Shown here one piece after another: positions 1 to 6,583 of a stretch of DNA of 24,699 nucleotides. The stretch spans positions 1 to 24,699 of the forward strand of contig CAZAGT010000029.1 of NCBI GenBank assembly GCA_964484515.1, given 5' to 3'. A program made the position numbers and the translations under genes. This stretch comes from CAZAGT01 sp964484515. GTDB lineage: Bacteria > Desulfobacterota > DSM-4660 > Desulfatiglandales > HGW-15. The notes beneath the pieces were generated by a model. It did not search any database, was not told where the DNA came from, and saw only the letters and a list, made by a program, of their open reading frames with translations. Position 1 is the stretch's first letter. Each line of letters begins with the position of its first letter.

Positions 1-1405
1 GCCGTTGGGTCGCCTCCTGCGGCCGCCCCGTATCGAGGAGGAGCGCGGCATAGTTGATCCGGTCTCGGACGTCGTTTGGATTGCTTTCGAGGCCCACCTT
101 GAACCACCGTTCGGCCTCCGGGTAATTCGCTCGATCGTAACAGATTTCGGCCAATCCTCCCGCATAGAAGACGTTGTTAAAGCGGCGGACCTCGTGGGTA
201 AAAAACCTCTCCTCACTGTGCCACAGGTCTCGGTTTAGAACAGCCGTGTAGACAACAAAGTACCCGGCCACGGAGACCAAGCTGGTCAGCGTGACGAACC
301 TGCTCCGAGCGATCAGCTTCGCGGCCAGCGGCGATAGCCCGATCAGCAGGAGGGCCGTCGGAAAATAGAGCCACCTCATCGAAACAAGACTGACCGCCGA
401 GGTATTCACGACGTTGAGGACCGGGAAAAGGGCACAGAGAAAGACGAGCACCCCAAAGACGAACACCCGGTTCTCTCTCATCTTCCAGAGTGCCCATCCG
501 ATCAGGCCAAGGCCACCGAAACCGGCGCAAGCCATCAGGTGGGGGAATGTCTGGGGATAACCGACGATGAAGCTATGAAGCCCAAAAGGAAGGAAGATCA
601 ATCGGAGATTGAACAGGAGGAGATAGGGGGCAAAATAGATCCTCGTCCAGAGATCACCGGAGTCAGCGGGCGACAAGATCGCACCGGTGACGATCCGGCG
701 GAGTAGGAAATAGACCACGGCAATGAGTACAAAGGGGAGGTACGTCCAAGCTTCAAGGATCCAGTGGTCTCTTTGCCTGACGATCACGCGGTGGTAAAGG
801 AAGATCATGGCGGGCAGAATAAGACCGAACTCTTTCGAAAATACGGCTCCGGCGAAGGCAGCCCCCGAAAGCGCCACCAGGCCGAAACTCCTTCTGCGCC
901 AACCAATGACATAGAAACAGAACGAGGCCAGGGTGAAAATCGTCACGACCATATTGTTTCGGGACGCCACCCAGGAAACGGTCTCGGTATTCACGGGATG
1001 AAGCGCGAAGAGGAGCGTCAGCAGCAGGGCCGGCCTTCGATCAGGGTACAGGAGAAACACCGTTTGATAGAGAAGGAGGCACGTGACAAGGTGGAGCAGG
1101 AGATTGGTCGCCCGGAAACCGGCCGGATGCATGCCCCATAACAGGGCGTCGATGCGGTAGGTCACATTAATGAATGGTCGGTAATAGCCGGTGTGATGGT
1201 ATCCGGAAACATCCGTGATGCCGTCCTCCTGCGTAATGTAGCTTGAGATCGGGTGTGATTGCGACAAGAAGGGATTATTCTGGATGAGCGGTTTATCATC
1301 GAGAATGAACTCGCCCCGCAAGCTGGGCAGGTAGGATACGAACGCCAACAGCAGGATGCCGAGCATCGGTGCCCAAACCCTCACGGTTCCATGGACGCCT
1401 TTCAT
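1..1405 (-). CDS. TMTC-like GT-C membrane glycosyltransferase with TPR repeats (partial, 3' end beyond window)
   Basis: About 468 codons are open from an ATG at 1405 to the window edge, with no stop, so the C-terminus is missing. The protein has an N-terminal membrane segment and then a GEFILDD motif at residues 31-37, the acidic first-loop signature of GT-C glycosyltransferases. After these come many hydrophobic segments, an LHPVNTETVSWVASRNN block, an SKEFG motif and RWLYFP. This is the order seen in TPR-bearing TMTC/O-mannosyltransferase-like proteins. The visible end (about residues 390-468) is already TPR-like (FYAGGLAEICYDRANYPEAE). It is a close paralogue of the gene upstream, whose TGA overlaps this ATG (ATGA, 1405-1402), so translation is probably coupled. 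A role in lipid-linked sugar transfer at the cytoplasmic membrane is inferred from the family; the substrate is unknown. Confidence 0.85.
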   Translation of the reverse strand, partial: MKGVHGTVRVWAPMLGILLLAFVSYLPSLRGEFILDDKPLIQNNPFLSQSHPISSYITQEDGITDVSGYHHTGYYRPFINVTYRIDALLWGMHPAGFRATNLLLHLVTCLLLYQTVFLLYPDRRPALLLTLLFALHPVNTETVSWVASRNNMVVTIFTLASFCFYVIGWRRRSFGLVALSGAAFAGAVFSKEFGLILPAMIFLYHRVIVRQRDHWILEAWTYLPFVLIAVVYFLLRRIVTGAILSPADSGDLWTRIYFAPYLLLFNLRLIFLPFGLHSFIVGYPQTFPHLMACAGFGGLGLIGWALWKMRENRVFVFGVLVFLCALFPVLNVVNTSAVSLVSMRWLYFPTALLLIGLSPLAAKLIARSRFVTLTSLVSVAGYFVVYTAVLNRDLWHSEERFFTHEVRRFNNVFYAGGLAEICYDRANYPEAERWFKVGLESNPNDVRDRINYAALLLDTGRPQEATQR

Positions 1406-3129
1406 TTGGACGGCACCCCGCTGACCTCCAATGTATCCGCATCGGCCGCTTGGTGGTTATCTCCCTCGACCACCTCTTTCTCGGTCAAGACATGATATCG
1501 GGTGTAGGCCGCGATTTCTGGCTCGTGATCACCGGCCGCGCGATAGGCGGTGCTCAGATTGCGCCAATAGGTCGGCTCGACCGGGTTGTGTCGTACGGCC
1601 TTCAAAAAGGATTTAATCGCATTGGAATAATCCTGCGACCTGAAATAGGCGACACCCTTGTTATTGTAAAGGCTTCCCCGCTCCTCCTCCATCAGATCGA
1701 GTGACTCCGCCCTTTCTAGCTGAGAGAGCGCGAGTTCGGGTTCGCCCGTCTCACTCAAGAGGGCAGCATGATTGATCAGGAGGGCACCTCTGTGGGGTGA
1801 GGGATGCTTGGTGGCTATTCCGTAATAGGTCCTCGCTTTTTCCAGATCCCCGCTCTGATGGTATACCCTGGCCAGATCACCGGCATAGAAGTAGTTCTTG
1901 AACGAAACCACCTCACTCTCGAAGAACTCCGTTTCCGATTGCCATAAGCCCTCATTCAAGACATAGGTATAGGTACCCAGGTACAGCGCGACGCTGGCTA
2001 AAACGAGGGAACCGAATCGCGATCTCCGCGATAGAAGCGCCTGTTGAACAGCCAAGGCCGCCAGAAACGTGAGAAAGGTGAGCGGGAAGTAAAGCCATCT
2101 CATTGAGACCAGCGAGTACGCCGAGGTGGGAATCACATTGAGGATCGGGAAGAGCGCAACCAAGAATGCGAGCGTGGCGAACATGGAGACCCTGTTGCGA
2201 CGGCTGTACCAAAAAAACAAGCCTAGGAGGCCGACTCCCACAAAACCGACGAGGGCTGCCAGCCCCGAATACTCTTTGGGATAAGACATGATAAAGTTGT
2301 GCAGGCCAAAGGGCAGCAACACGATCCGCAGGTTGTAGACGATCAGGAAAGGCGCCCAGTAGAGAGATTGCCAGAGATGAGGCCTATCAGGAAGAGGCAA
2401 GACGGCCTGGAGGACGAAGCGCCGAAGGACCAGATAGGCCAGGATGATGATCCCGAAGGCCGCATACCCCCAAAATTGTTGGACGATAGGAGACTGTCGA
2501 TCGCTTAGGAGCCGGTCATAGAGGATCACGACGGGGAGCAGCATGACCGCGAATTCCTTGCATAGCAGGGCCAGGGCAAAACAGATCAAAGCAAGCGCAT
2601 TCGACCAGCGACTCCCGGTTCTGCTCGTCTTGATGTAGAAGTAGAATGAGGCCAAGCAGAAGATGGTTACGAGGATATTGTTACGCGAGGCGACCCAGGA
2701 AACGGCTTCCGTGCTGGCAGGATGAAGACCAAAGAGGAGGACGGAGGCATGCCGGCCGGCCTGGACACTCGGGTGGAGTTCGAGTACCCGCAGTAGCAGG
2801 AGGCAGGCTGCCAGATGGAGGAGGAGGTTCGTGAACCGGAAGCCCAGCGGATTCAAGCCCCAGATCTTGGCATCGATGGCGTAGGTGAGATTCACGAGGG
2901 GCCGGTAGTAGTTCGAACGACGTTTGCCCGCCTGCTCGGGGACGATACCGTCCGCCTGATAGAGATACGATCCTATAGTGTGAAACTGACGAATGTAGGG
3001 GTTATTCTTGACGTACGGCTTGTCGTCCAGTATAAATTCTCCCCAAAAGGTTGGACAGTAGGCGAGCGTCACAGCAAGGCATATCAATGCCATGGGGAGA
3101 AGGTGTTTCCGAAACGTGCCAGAATTCAT
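1402..3129 (-). CDS. TMTC-like GT-C membrane glycosyltransferase with C-terminal TPR repeats
   Basis: The predicted protein has 575 residues. The first membrane helix is at about residues 12-30. It is followed by the acidic pair DD at 35-36 inside GEFILDDK, YYRPLVN (74-80), about ten further hydrophobic segments, LHPASTEAVSWVASRNN (135-151), KEF at 191-193 and RWLYFP (344-349). TPR-type helices fill about 413-550. This layout matches bacterial proteins related to TMTC O-mannosyltransferases, which use lipid-linked sugar donors. Enzyme activity and substrate are inferred from family only. It overlaps the downstream paralogue by 4 bp (ATGA). The start is only 25 bp from that of the divergent gene at 3155, and no good ribosome binding site precedes it. 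The internal Met13 (ATG at 3093) has no better site, so the exact start is uncertain. Confidence 0.85.
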   Translation of the reverse strand: MNSGTFRKHLLPMALICLAVTLAYCPTFWGEFILDDKPYVKNNPYIRQFHTIGSYLYQADGIVPEQAGKRRSNYYRPLVNLTYAIDAKIWGLNPLGFRFTNLLLHLAACLLLLRVLELHPSVQAGRHASVLLFGLHPASTEAVSWVASRNNILVTIFCLASFYFYIKTSRTGSRWSNALALICFALALLCKEFAVMLLPVVILYDRLLSDRQSPIVQQFWGYAAFGIIILAYLVLRRFVLQAVLPLPDRPHLWQSLYWAPFLIVYNLRIVLLPFGLHNFIMSYPKEYSGLAALVGFVGVGLLGLFFWYSRRNRVSMFATLAFLVALFPILNVIPTSAYSLVSMRWLYFPLTFLTFLAALAVQQALLSRRSRFGSLVLASVALYLGTYTYVLNEGLWQSETEFFESEVVSFKNYFYAGDLARVYHQSGDLEKARTYYGIATKHPSPHRGALLINHAALLSETGEPELALSQLERAESLDLMEEERGSLYNNKGVAYFRSQDYSNAIKSFLKAVRHNPVEPTYWRNLSTAYRAAGDHEPEIAAYTRYHVLTEKEVVEGDNHQAADADTLEVSGVPSK

Positions 3130-3154
3130 GGGCGTTTTTGGGAATACGTCTTAA

Positions 3155-5365
3155 ATGCCTGTGAAGTGCCTTGATGCGCCATACTCGCCGCACCCTTCAA
3201 TGATGCCGCTTTTTGATCTCGAGGTAGAAGGAGCCCTCACGACCTGTCGCAAGCATACCTTTGCGATCTTGGCCTTCTTCATCCTCATCTTCATCACCTA
3301 CTCGAATACCTTCCACGCATCTTGGCATCTCGATGACAATCTCAATATCCTTGAAAACCCGAGGCTGCATCTTACCACGCTTTCGTGGGGAGATATCAAG
3401 GAGGCCATTTTCTCCTCCCCGCCTGGTCTGAAATCCGGGGCCAAGTTTCCGCGTCCGGTAGCCCGTCTTAGCCTGGCCCTGAATTACTACGTGGGCGGCC
3501 AGGACGTGGTCGGCTACCACCTGGTCAACCTGGCTATCCATTTGGTTACGACGATTTTCCTGTATCTCTTTATTTTTCATACCCTGAAGCTGCCTACCCT
3601 AAGAGCAAGATATGGACCAAATGCGTACTCACTGGCCCTGCTGGCAGCGGTATTCTGGAGCATCCATCCGATCCAGACCCAAGCCGTCACATACGTTGTC
3701 CAGCGAATGGCATGCCTGTCTGCGATGTTCTACATCATGGCCATGTACTTCTTTCTCAAGGGTCGTGAGGCACCGCCGGGTCACACCAAGGGCGGGTTCT
3801 TCTTCTTGAGCGTCCTTAGCGGCTTATTATCGTTCGGATCCAAAGAGAACGCGATTATGCTGCCTTTGAGTATCCTTTTGGTCGACCTTCTGCTGATCAG
3901 GGGCCTGTCAAAGGCGAATGCGGCGCGGTCCCTGCGGCTCTTTCTGCTCCTGTGTCTCCTACCCGCGAGTCTGGGGTTGATTCTGCTCCTCTCATCCGGA
4001 GTAAATCTCTTTGGTTTTCTGGCGCTTTACGACGTGAGACCCTTCGGCCCCTGGGAGCGCTTGTTGACCGAGTGCCGCGTCATCGTCTTCTACCTGAGTC
4101 TCCTGCTTTACCCCGTCCCCCAGCGATTTTCAATAGACCACCCGATCACGATTTCCGAATCCCTACTCACCCCGCCTGCGACTCTCATCTCCGCCCTCCT
4201 GCTCCTGGCCATGGTTGCGGGAGCCGCCTGCCTGGCGAAGCGGCGACCTCTGATTGCCTTTGCGATCTTCTTCTTCTTCCTCAACCACCTGGTCGAGTCG
4301 ACGATCCTACCCATCGAATTGGTCTTTGAACACCGCAATTACCTTCCCTCTATGTTCCTTTTTCTGCCGGTGGCGATTGGGATACTCTGGTCCATATCCT
4401 ATTTTTCGCGCCGGCACGCCATGCAGCTCCTCATCGCCGCGTTCATCATCCTCGTCATGATCGGTTTAGGTCACGCCACGTATATCCGCAATTTTGTTTG
4501 GAGGAACGAAGAGAGCCTCTGGCTCTCCTGTATTGAAAACCACCCGGACTCCTTCAGGGCCCATCATAATCTAGGGCGCGTCTACCAGCGACGGGGGCAG
4601 AGGGAGAAGGCCAAACGTGAGTACCAACGGGCCCTGAAGTGTGAAACCCTTCATTCCAAGAGAGAAAAGGGGATTACGTATTTCAATCTGGGATTCCTGG
4701 CCTATGAGGCCAACCAGGTAGACACCGCAATGGCCTTCTACCTGAAGGCGCTTCAAGCGGATCCCTGTTGCCCGGGGGCGCACAACAACCTGGCGGGATT
4801 GTTGAGCGAGAGCGGCGCGCCTGCGGAAAGGATCTATCAAGAACTGATGATGGCGGTGGAATGCGATCGCGCGGTGGAAGTCCCCCTCGCCCTGAGCAAC
4901 CTAGGGGTCCTGCTCGTGAAAAAGGGCCGCACGGATGAGGCTATCTCAGCCCTGCAACGAGCACTCAGTTTGGACCCCCAAAATGAGCTCTCCCTTCTGC
5001 GACTGGGCCAGGTTTATCGGTTGGACGGACGTCTGGGCATGGCATCAGAATACTTCAGGAGGGTCTTGAAACGCAACCCACGCAATGTTGAGGCCTTGCT
5101 CGGTATGGCTGAGCTTCGTATGTGCAGCGGGGACACCGACCGGGCCGAAGCGCTCGTCACAAGGGTCGTCGATACGCTGAGACCTGAGGAATTTGCCGCC
5201 TTCATCGCCGAGATGGAGAAAAAAGACCATTTACTGAGAATATCTCCTGATCTGACGAGCTTATTTGGCCTCCTGCATGAGGCCTACGATCGCAAGGCGC
5301 TCGTGTTCAAAGAGAATGCCGGATACGCGCGGGACCTGGATCGACAAAGTCAGACAAGACCATAG
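3155..5365 (+). CDS. TMTC-like GT-C membrane glycosyltransferase with TPR repeats
   Basis: The predicted protein has 736 residues and is the only clear plus-strand gene. The first membrane helix is at about 34-52. It is followed by HLDDN with the acidic pair at 60-61, RPVARLSLALNYY (100-112), HPIQTQAVTYVVQR (171-184), SKE (229-231), many further membrane segments and FEHRNYLPSMF (391-401). At least four TPR units lie between about 466 and 655. The HPIQTQAVTYVVQR and EHRNYLPS blocks are characteristic of the TPR/GT-C proteins common in Deltaproteobacteria and Nitrospirota, distantly related to TMTC O-mannosyltransferases. It is more divergent from the two minus-strand copies than they are from each other. 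Met16/Met17 (3200/3203) are alternative starts and would leave more room for divergent promoters. It converges on the pilin gene across a shared terminator. The substrate is unknown. Confidence 0.85.
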   Translation: MPVKCLDAPYSPHPSMMPLFDLEVEGALTTCRKHTFAILAFFILIFITYSNTFHASWHLDDNLNILENPRLHLTTLSWGDIKEAIFSSPPGLKSGAKFPRPVARLSLALNYYVGGQDVVGYHLVNLAIHLVTTIFLYLFIFHTLKLPTLRARYGPNAYSLALLAAVFWSIHPIQTQAVTYVVQRMACLSAMFYIMAMYFFLKGREAPPGHTKGGFFFLSVLSGLLSFGSKENAIMLPLSILLVDLLLIRGLSKANAARSLRLFLLLCLLPASLGLILLLSSGVNLFGFLALYDVRPFGPWERLLTECRVIVFYLSLLLYPVPQRFSIDHPITISESLLTPPATLISALLLLAMVAGAACLAKRRPLIAFAIFFFFLNHLVESTILPIELVFEHRNYLPSMFLFLPVAIGILWSISYFSRRHAMQLLIAAFIILVMIGLGHATYIRNFVWRNEESLWLSCIENHPDSFRAHHNLGRVYQRRGQREKAKREYQRALKCETLHSKREKGITYFNLGFLAYEANQVDTAMAFYLKALQADPCCPGAHNNLAGLLSESGAPAERIYQELMMAVECDRAVEVPLALSNLGVLLVKKGRTDEAISALQRALSLDPQNELSLLRLGQVYRLDGRLGMASEYFRRVLKRNPRNVEALLGMAELRMCSGDTDRAEALVTRVVDTLRPEEFAAFIAEMEKKDHLLRISPDLTSLFGLLHEAYDRKALVFKENAGYARDLDRQSQTRP

Positions 5366-5372
5366 CAAAGAA

Positions 5373-5401
5373 AAGGGGGAGCATTGAAACAGCTCCCCCT
5401 T
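5373..5401. terminator. Bidirectional intrinsic terminator between convergent genes
   Basis: A perfect 10-bp stem (AAGGGGGAGC at 5373-5382 with GCTCCCCCTT at 5392-5401) encloses a 9-nt loop. On the minus strand the hairpin runs into TTTTCTTTG, a good U-tract for ending pilA transcripts. On the plus strand it is followed by CTTAA, which is weaker. It begins 7 bp after the plus-strand GT-C gene and lies 27 bp beyond the pilin stop, so it fits a shared terminator. Confidence 0.85.
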
Positions 5402-5428
5402 CTTAACACTGCACGTGGATCTGGCTCG

Positions 5429-5809
5429 TTATGTGCCTGTCACGGAACCTCCCGGTCCGGCTACGGTCCAGGTCTTGTCCCCGGAGCTGTGGTATGAGTT
5501 CATGGTGTAGCCGTTTGCATCACCGCCGACGATGCTCGCGTTCACGTTTTCCGAGGTGTACAACCCGTAGGCGCTTCCGGTGATTCGACTTAAGGCCTCG
5601 GAATAGCTCTGGGCATCAACGTAGTAAGCTTCTTGGGCCGTACAGGCGTTCCTGATGTCGGAGTTGGCCGCCGAATTGTACGATCTGGTCCTGTAGGCGC
5701 TGAACTGGGGTATTGCGATCGCCGCCAAGATACCGATGATGGCGATGACGATCATCAATTCGATTAGGGTAAAACCTTTTTGATCCTTGTTGGTGAGTCT
5801 GCTTAGCAT
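5429..5809 (-). CDS. pilA: Type IV major pilin (PilA-like), prepilin with class III leader
   Basis: The predicted prepilin has 126 residues. The basic 12-residue leader MLSRLTNKDQKG ends at the prepilin peptidase site G|FTLIEL. Mature Glu5 is present and a hydrophobic helix (IVIAIIGILAAIAIP) follows, giving a 114-residue mature pilin. The N-terminal half, including PQFSAYR and YNSAANSDIRN, closely resembles Geobacter PilA. The rest forms a Ser/Thr/Gly-rich C-terminal domain that the short 61-residue Geobacter pilin lacks. The ATG is preceded by GGAGG at 7-nt spacing, which fixes the start. A candidate sigma-54 promoter lies about 120 bp upstream, and a PilR-type activator gene is the next gene upstream. 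The product would be inserted in the inner membrane, processed by PilD and assembled into pili. No other pilus genes are in the window. Confidence 0.93.
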   Translation of the reverse strand: MLSRLTNKDQKGFTLIELMIVIAIIGILAAIAIPQFSAYRTRSYNSAANSDIRNACTAQEAYYVDAQSYSEALSRITGSAYGLYTSENVNASIVGGDANGYTMNSYHSSGDKTWTVAGPGGSVTGT

Positions 5810-5928
5810 TTCTATCCTCCTTAAACGAATATATGGATTGGGACGTACGTTACGCGTTTATTAAGAATACCGTTCCACCTCCTTCCGTGTTTTCTCCATT
5901 CGCAAACTTGATCTCTCAGGGCCTTTCC

Positions 5929-5944
5929 TACAAATATCATGCCA
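5929..5944 (-). promoter_or_regulatory. Candidate sigma-54 (-24/-12) promoter for pilA
   Basis: Read on the minus strand the site is TGGCATG-ATAT-TTGTA, against the consensus TGGCACG-N4-TTGCW. The GG of the -24 box and the spacing are right; the -12 GC is GT. It would start transcription near 5918, giving a leader of about 110 nt before the pilA ATG. Type IV pilin genes are commonly transcribed with sigma-54 under PilR, and a PilR-type gene lies just upstream, which supports the call. Confidence 0.6.
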
Positions 5945-5970
5945 CGTCGGCAGGCAGTCCGGACCACATA

Positions 5971-5986
5971 AATTTAGCAATAAATT
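5971..5986. promoter_or_regulatory. AT-rich inverted repeat upstream of the sigma-54 promoter
   Basis: AATTTA and TAAATT are separated by GCAA, a perfect 6-bp inverted repeat 27 bp upstream of the -24 box. The overlapping plus-strand stretch TAGCAATAAATTC matches the IHF consensus WATCAANNNNTTR at all but two positions. An IHF or activator site is therefore possible here. This is inference from position and composition only. A second short palindrome, GTCCGGAC, sits at 5957-5964. Confidence 0.25.
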
Positions 5987-6362
5987 CCGATGACTACCAG
6001 GATCCATCTCCGGGCGCTTCAATTTAAGGAATGAGAAAGCCCCCTTTTTGCCCAATTCCAGTGGGGATTTCCAACGGAAAAGCGGGCATTTTCCCCACCG
6101 ACCCCTGAACGGCAGCAGAGACCCCTTTCACGGAGCGCGACCGGAATGGAATTTGACGCTTGGCAACGACGCCACGTTCTCCTTTTTACGCTAACCTAAG
6201 CCCCCATGCTGATCCCTCTGGAGGGTCCGATGAGATACATCCCTATTGTCATTTTCGGGCCTTGAAACAGCGTGACGAGGATTGCGCCTGTCCAAGAAAG
6301 AAATCCGCGTGGCCAGACAAGGCCGCAGCGGTTGGTTGAATAATTGCTGGTTTGCAGGCAAC

Positions 6363-6452
6363 CTTGGAATAATGGAACCATGGAATGATGGAATGGTTGG
6401 TCTTTGAAAAGGCCCCCAGCATTCCAGTATTCCAACCTTCCAATATTCCAGC
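6363..6452. repeat. Inverted repeat made of 8-bp periodic TGGAAT/ATTCCA units
   Basis: The left arm has four consecutive 8-bp units on the plus strand (CTTGGAAT, AATGGAAC, CATGGAAT, GATGGAAT; 6363-6394) followed by GGTTGG. The right arm has the complementary units ATTCCAGT, ATTCCAAC, CTTCCAAT, ATTCCAGC (6421-6452) preceded by CCAGC. About 15-20 nt separate the arms. Each unit keeps a TGGAA core with variable outer positions, and opposed units pair imperfectly (about 25 of 32 positions), so the whole could fold into a long irregular hairpin. The origin is unknown. It resembles repeats I associate with intergenic DNA of environmental Deltaproteobacteria, but that is recollection, not a search. 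Confidence 0.75.
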
Positions 6453-6583
6453 TCATTTCGTGCACTCAATCTCATGATTTCTCAACGTACACAGTTTCAG
6501 ATGCCAGATGGGATTATTTTGGACACGAATGAATGAGGATGATGTCTCGCTAGCCTATATCAAAAAAATGTCATCTCTTGAGG

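Larger units (their letters stand above)
5810..6583. other. 773-bp gene-free region between pilR and pilA
   Basis: I see no credible gene here on either strand. Short open frames between 6191 and 6475 are readings of a periodic repeat and carry Trp/Tyr-rich, low-complexity translations. The pilin end (5810-5990) holds the pilA leader, its GGAGG, the sigma-54-like promoter and AT-rich inverted repeats. A short possible hairpin (GTGGGGA at 6061-6067 with TCCCCAC at 6092-6098) lies further on. The 8-bp-periodic inverted repeat is at 6363-6452. No convincing terminator follows pilR (stop at 6584). Confidence 0.7.

Noticed and set aside
764..1141. 125-codon plus-strand open frame near the left edge
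   Set aside because: It is opposite the partial GT-C gene, whose minus-strand frame is open from 1405 to the edge with all family motifs.
6061..6098. Possible terminator hairpin GTGGGGA/TCCCCAC
   Set aside because: The stem is only 7 bp with a 24-nt loop and no T-tract on either strand.
6191..6475. Overlapping short open frames on the minus strand, up to 94 codons
   Set aside because: Three frames are open over the same stretch because of the 8-bp repeat. Their translations are Trp/Tyr/Ile-rich low complexity with no ribosome binding site and no family resemblance.
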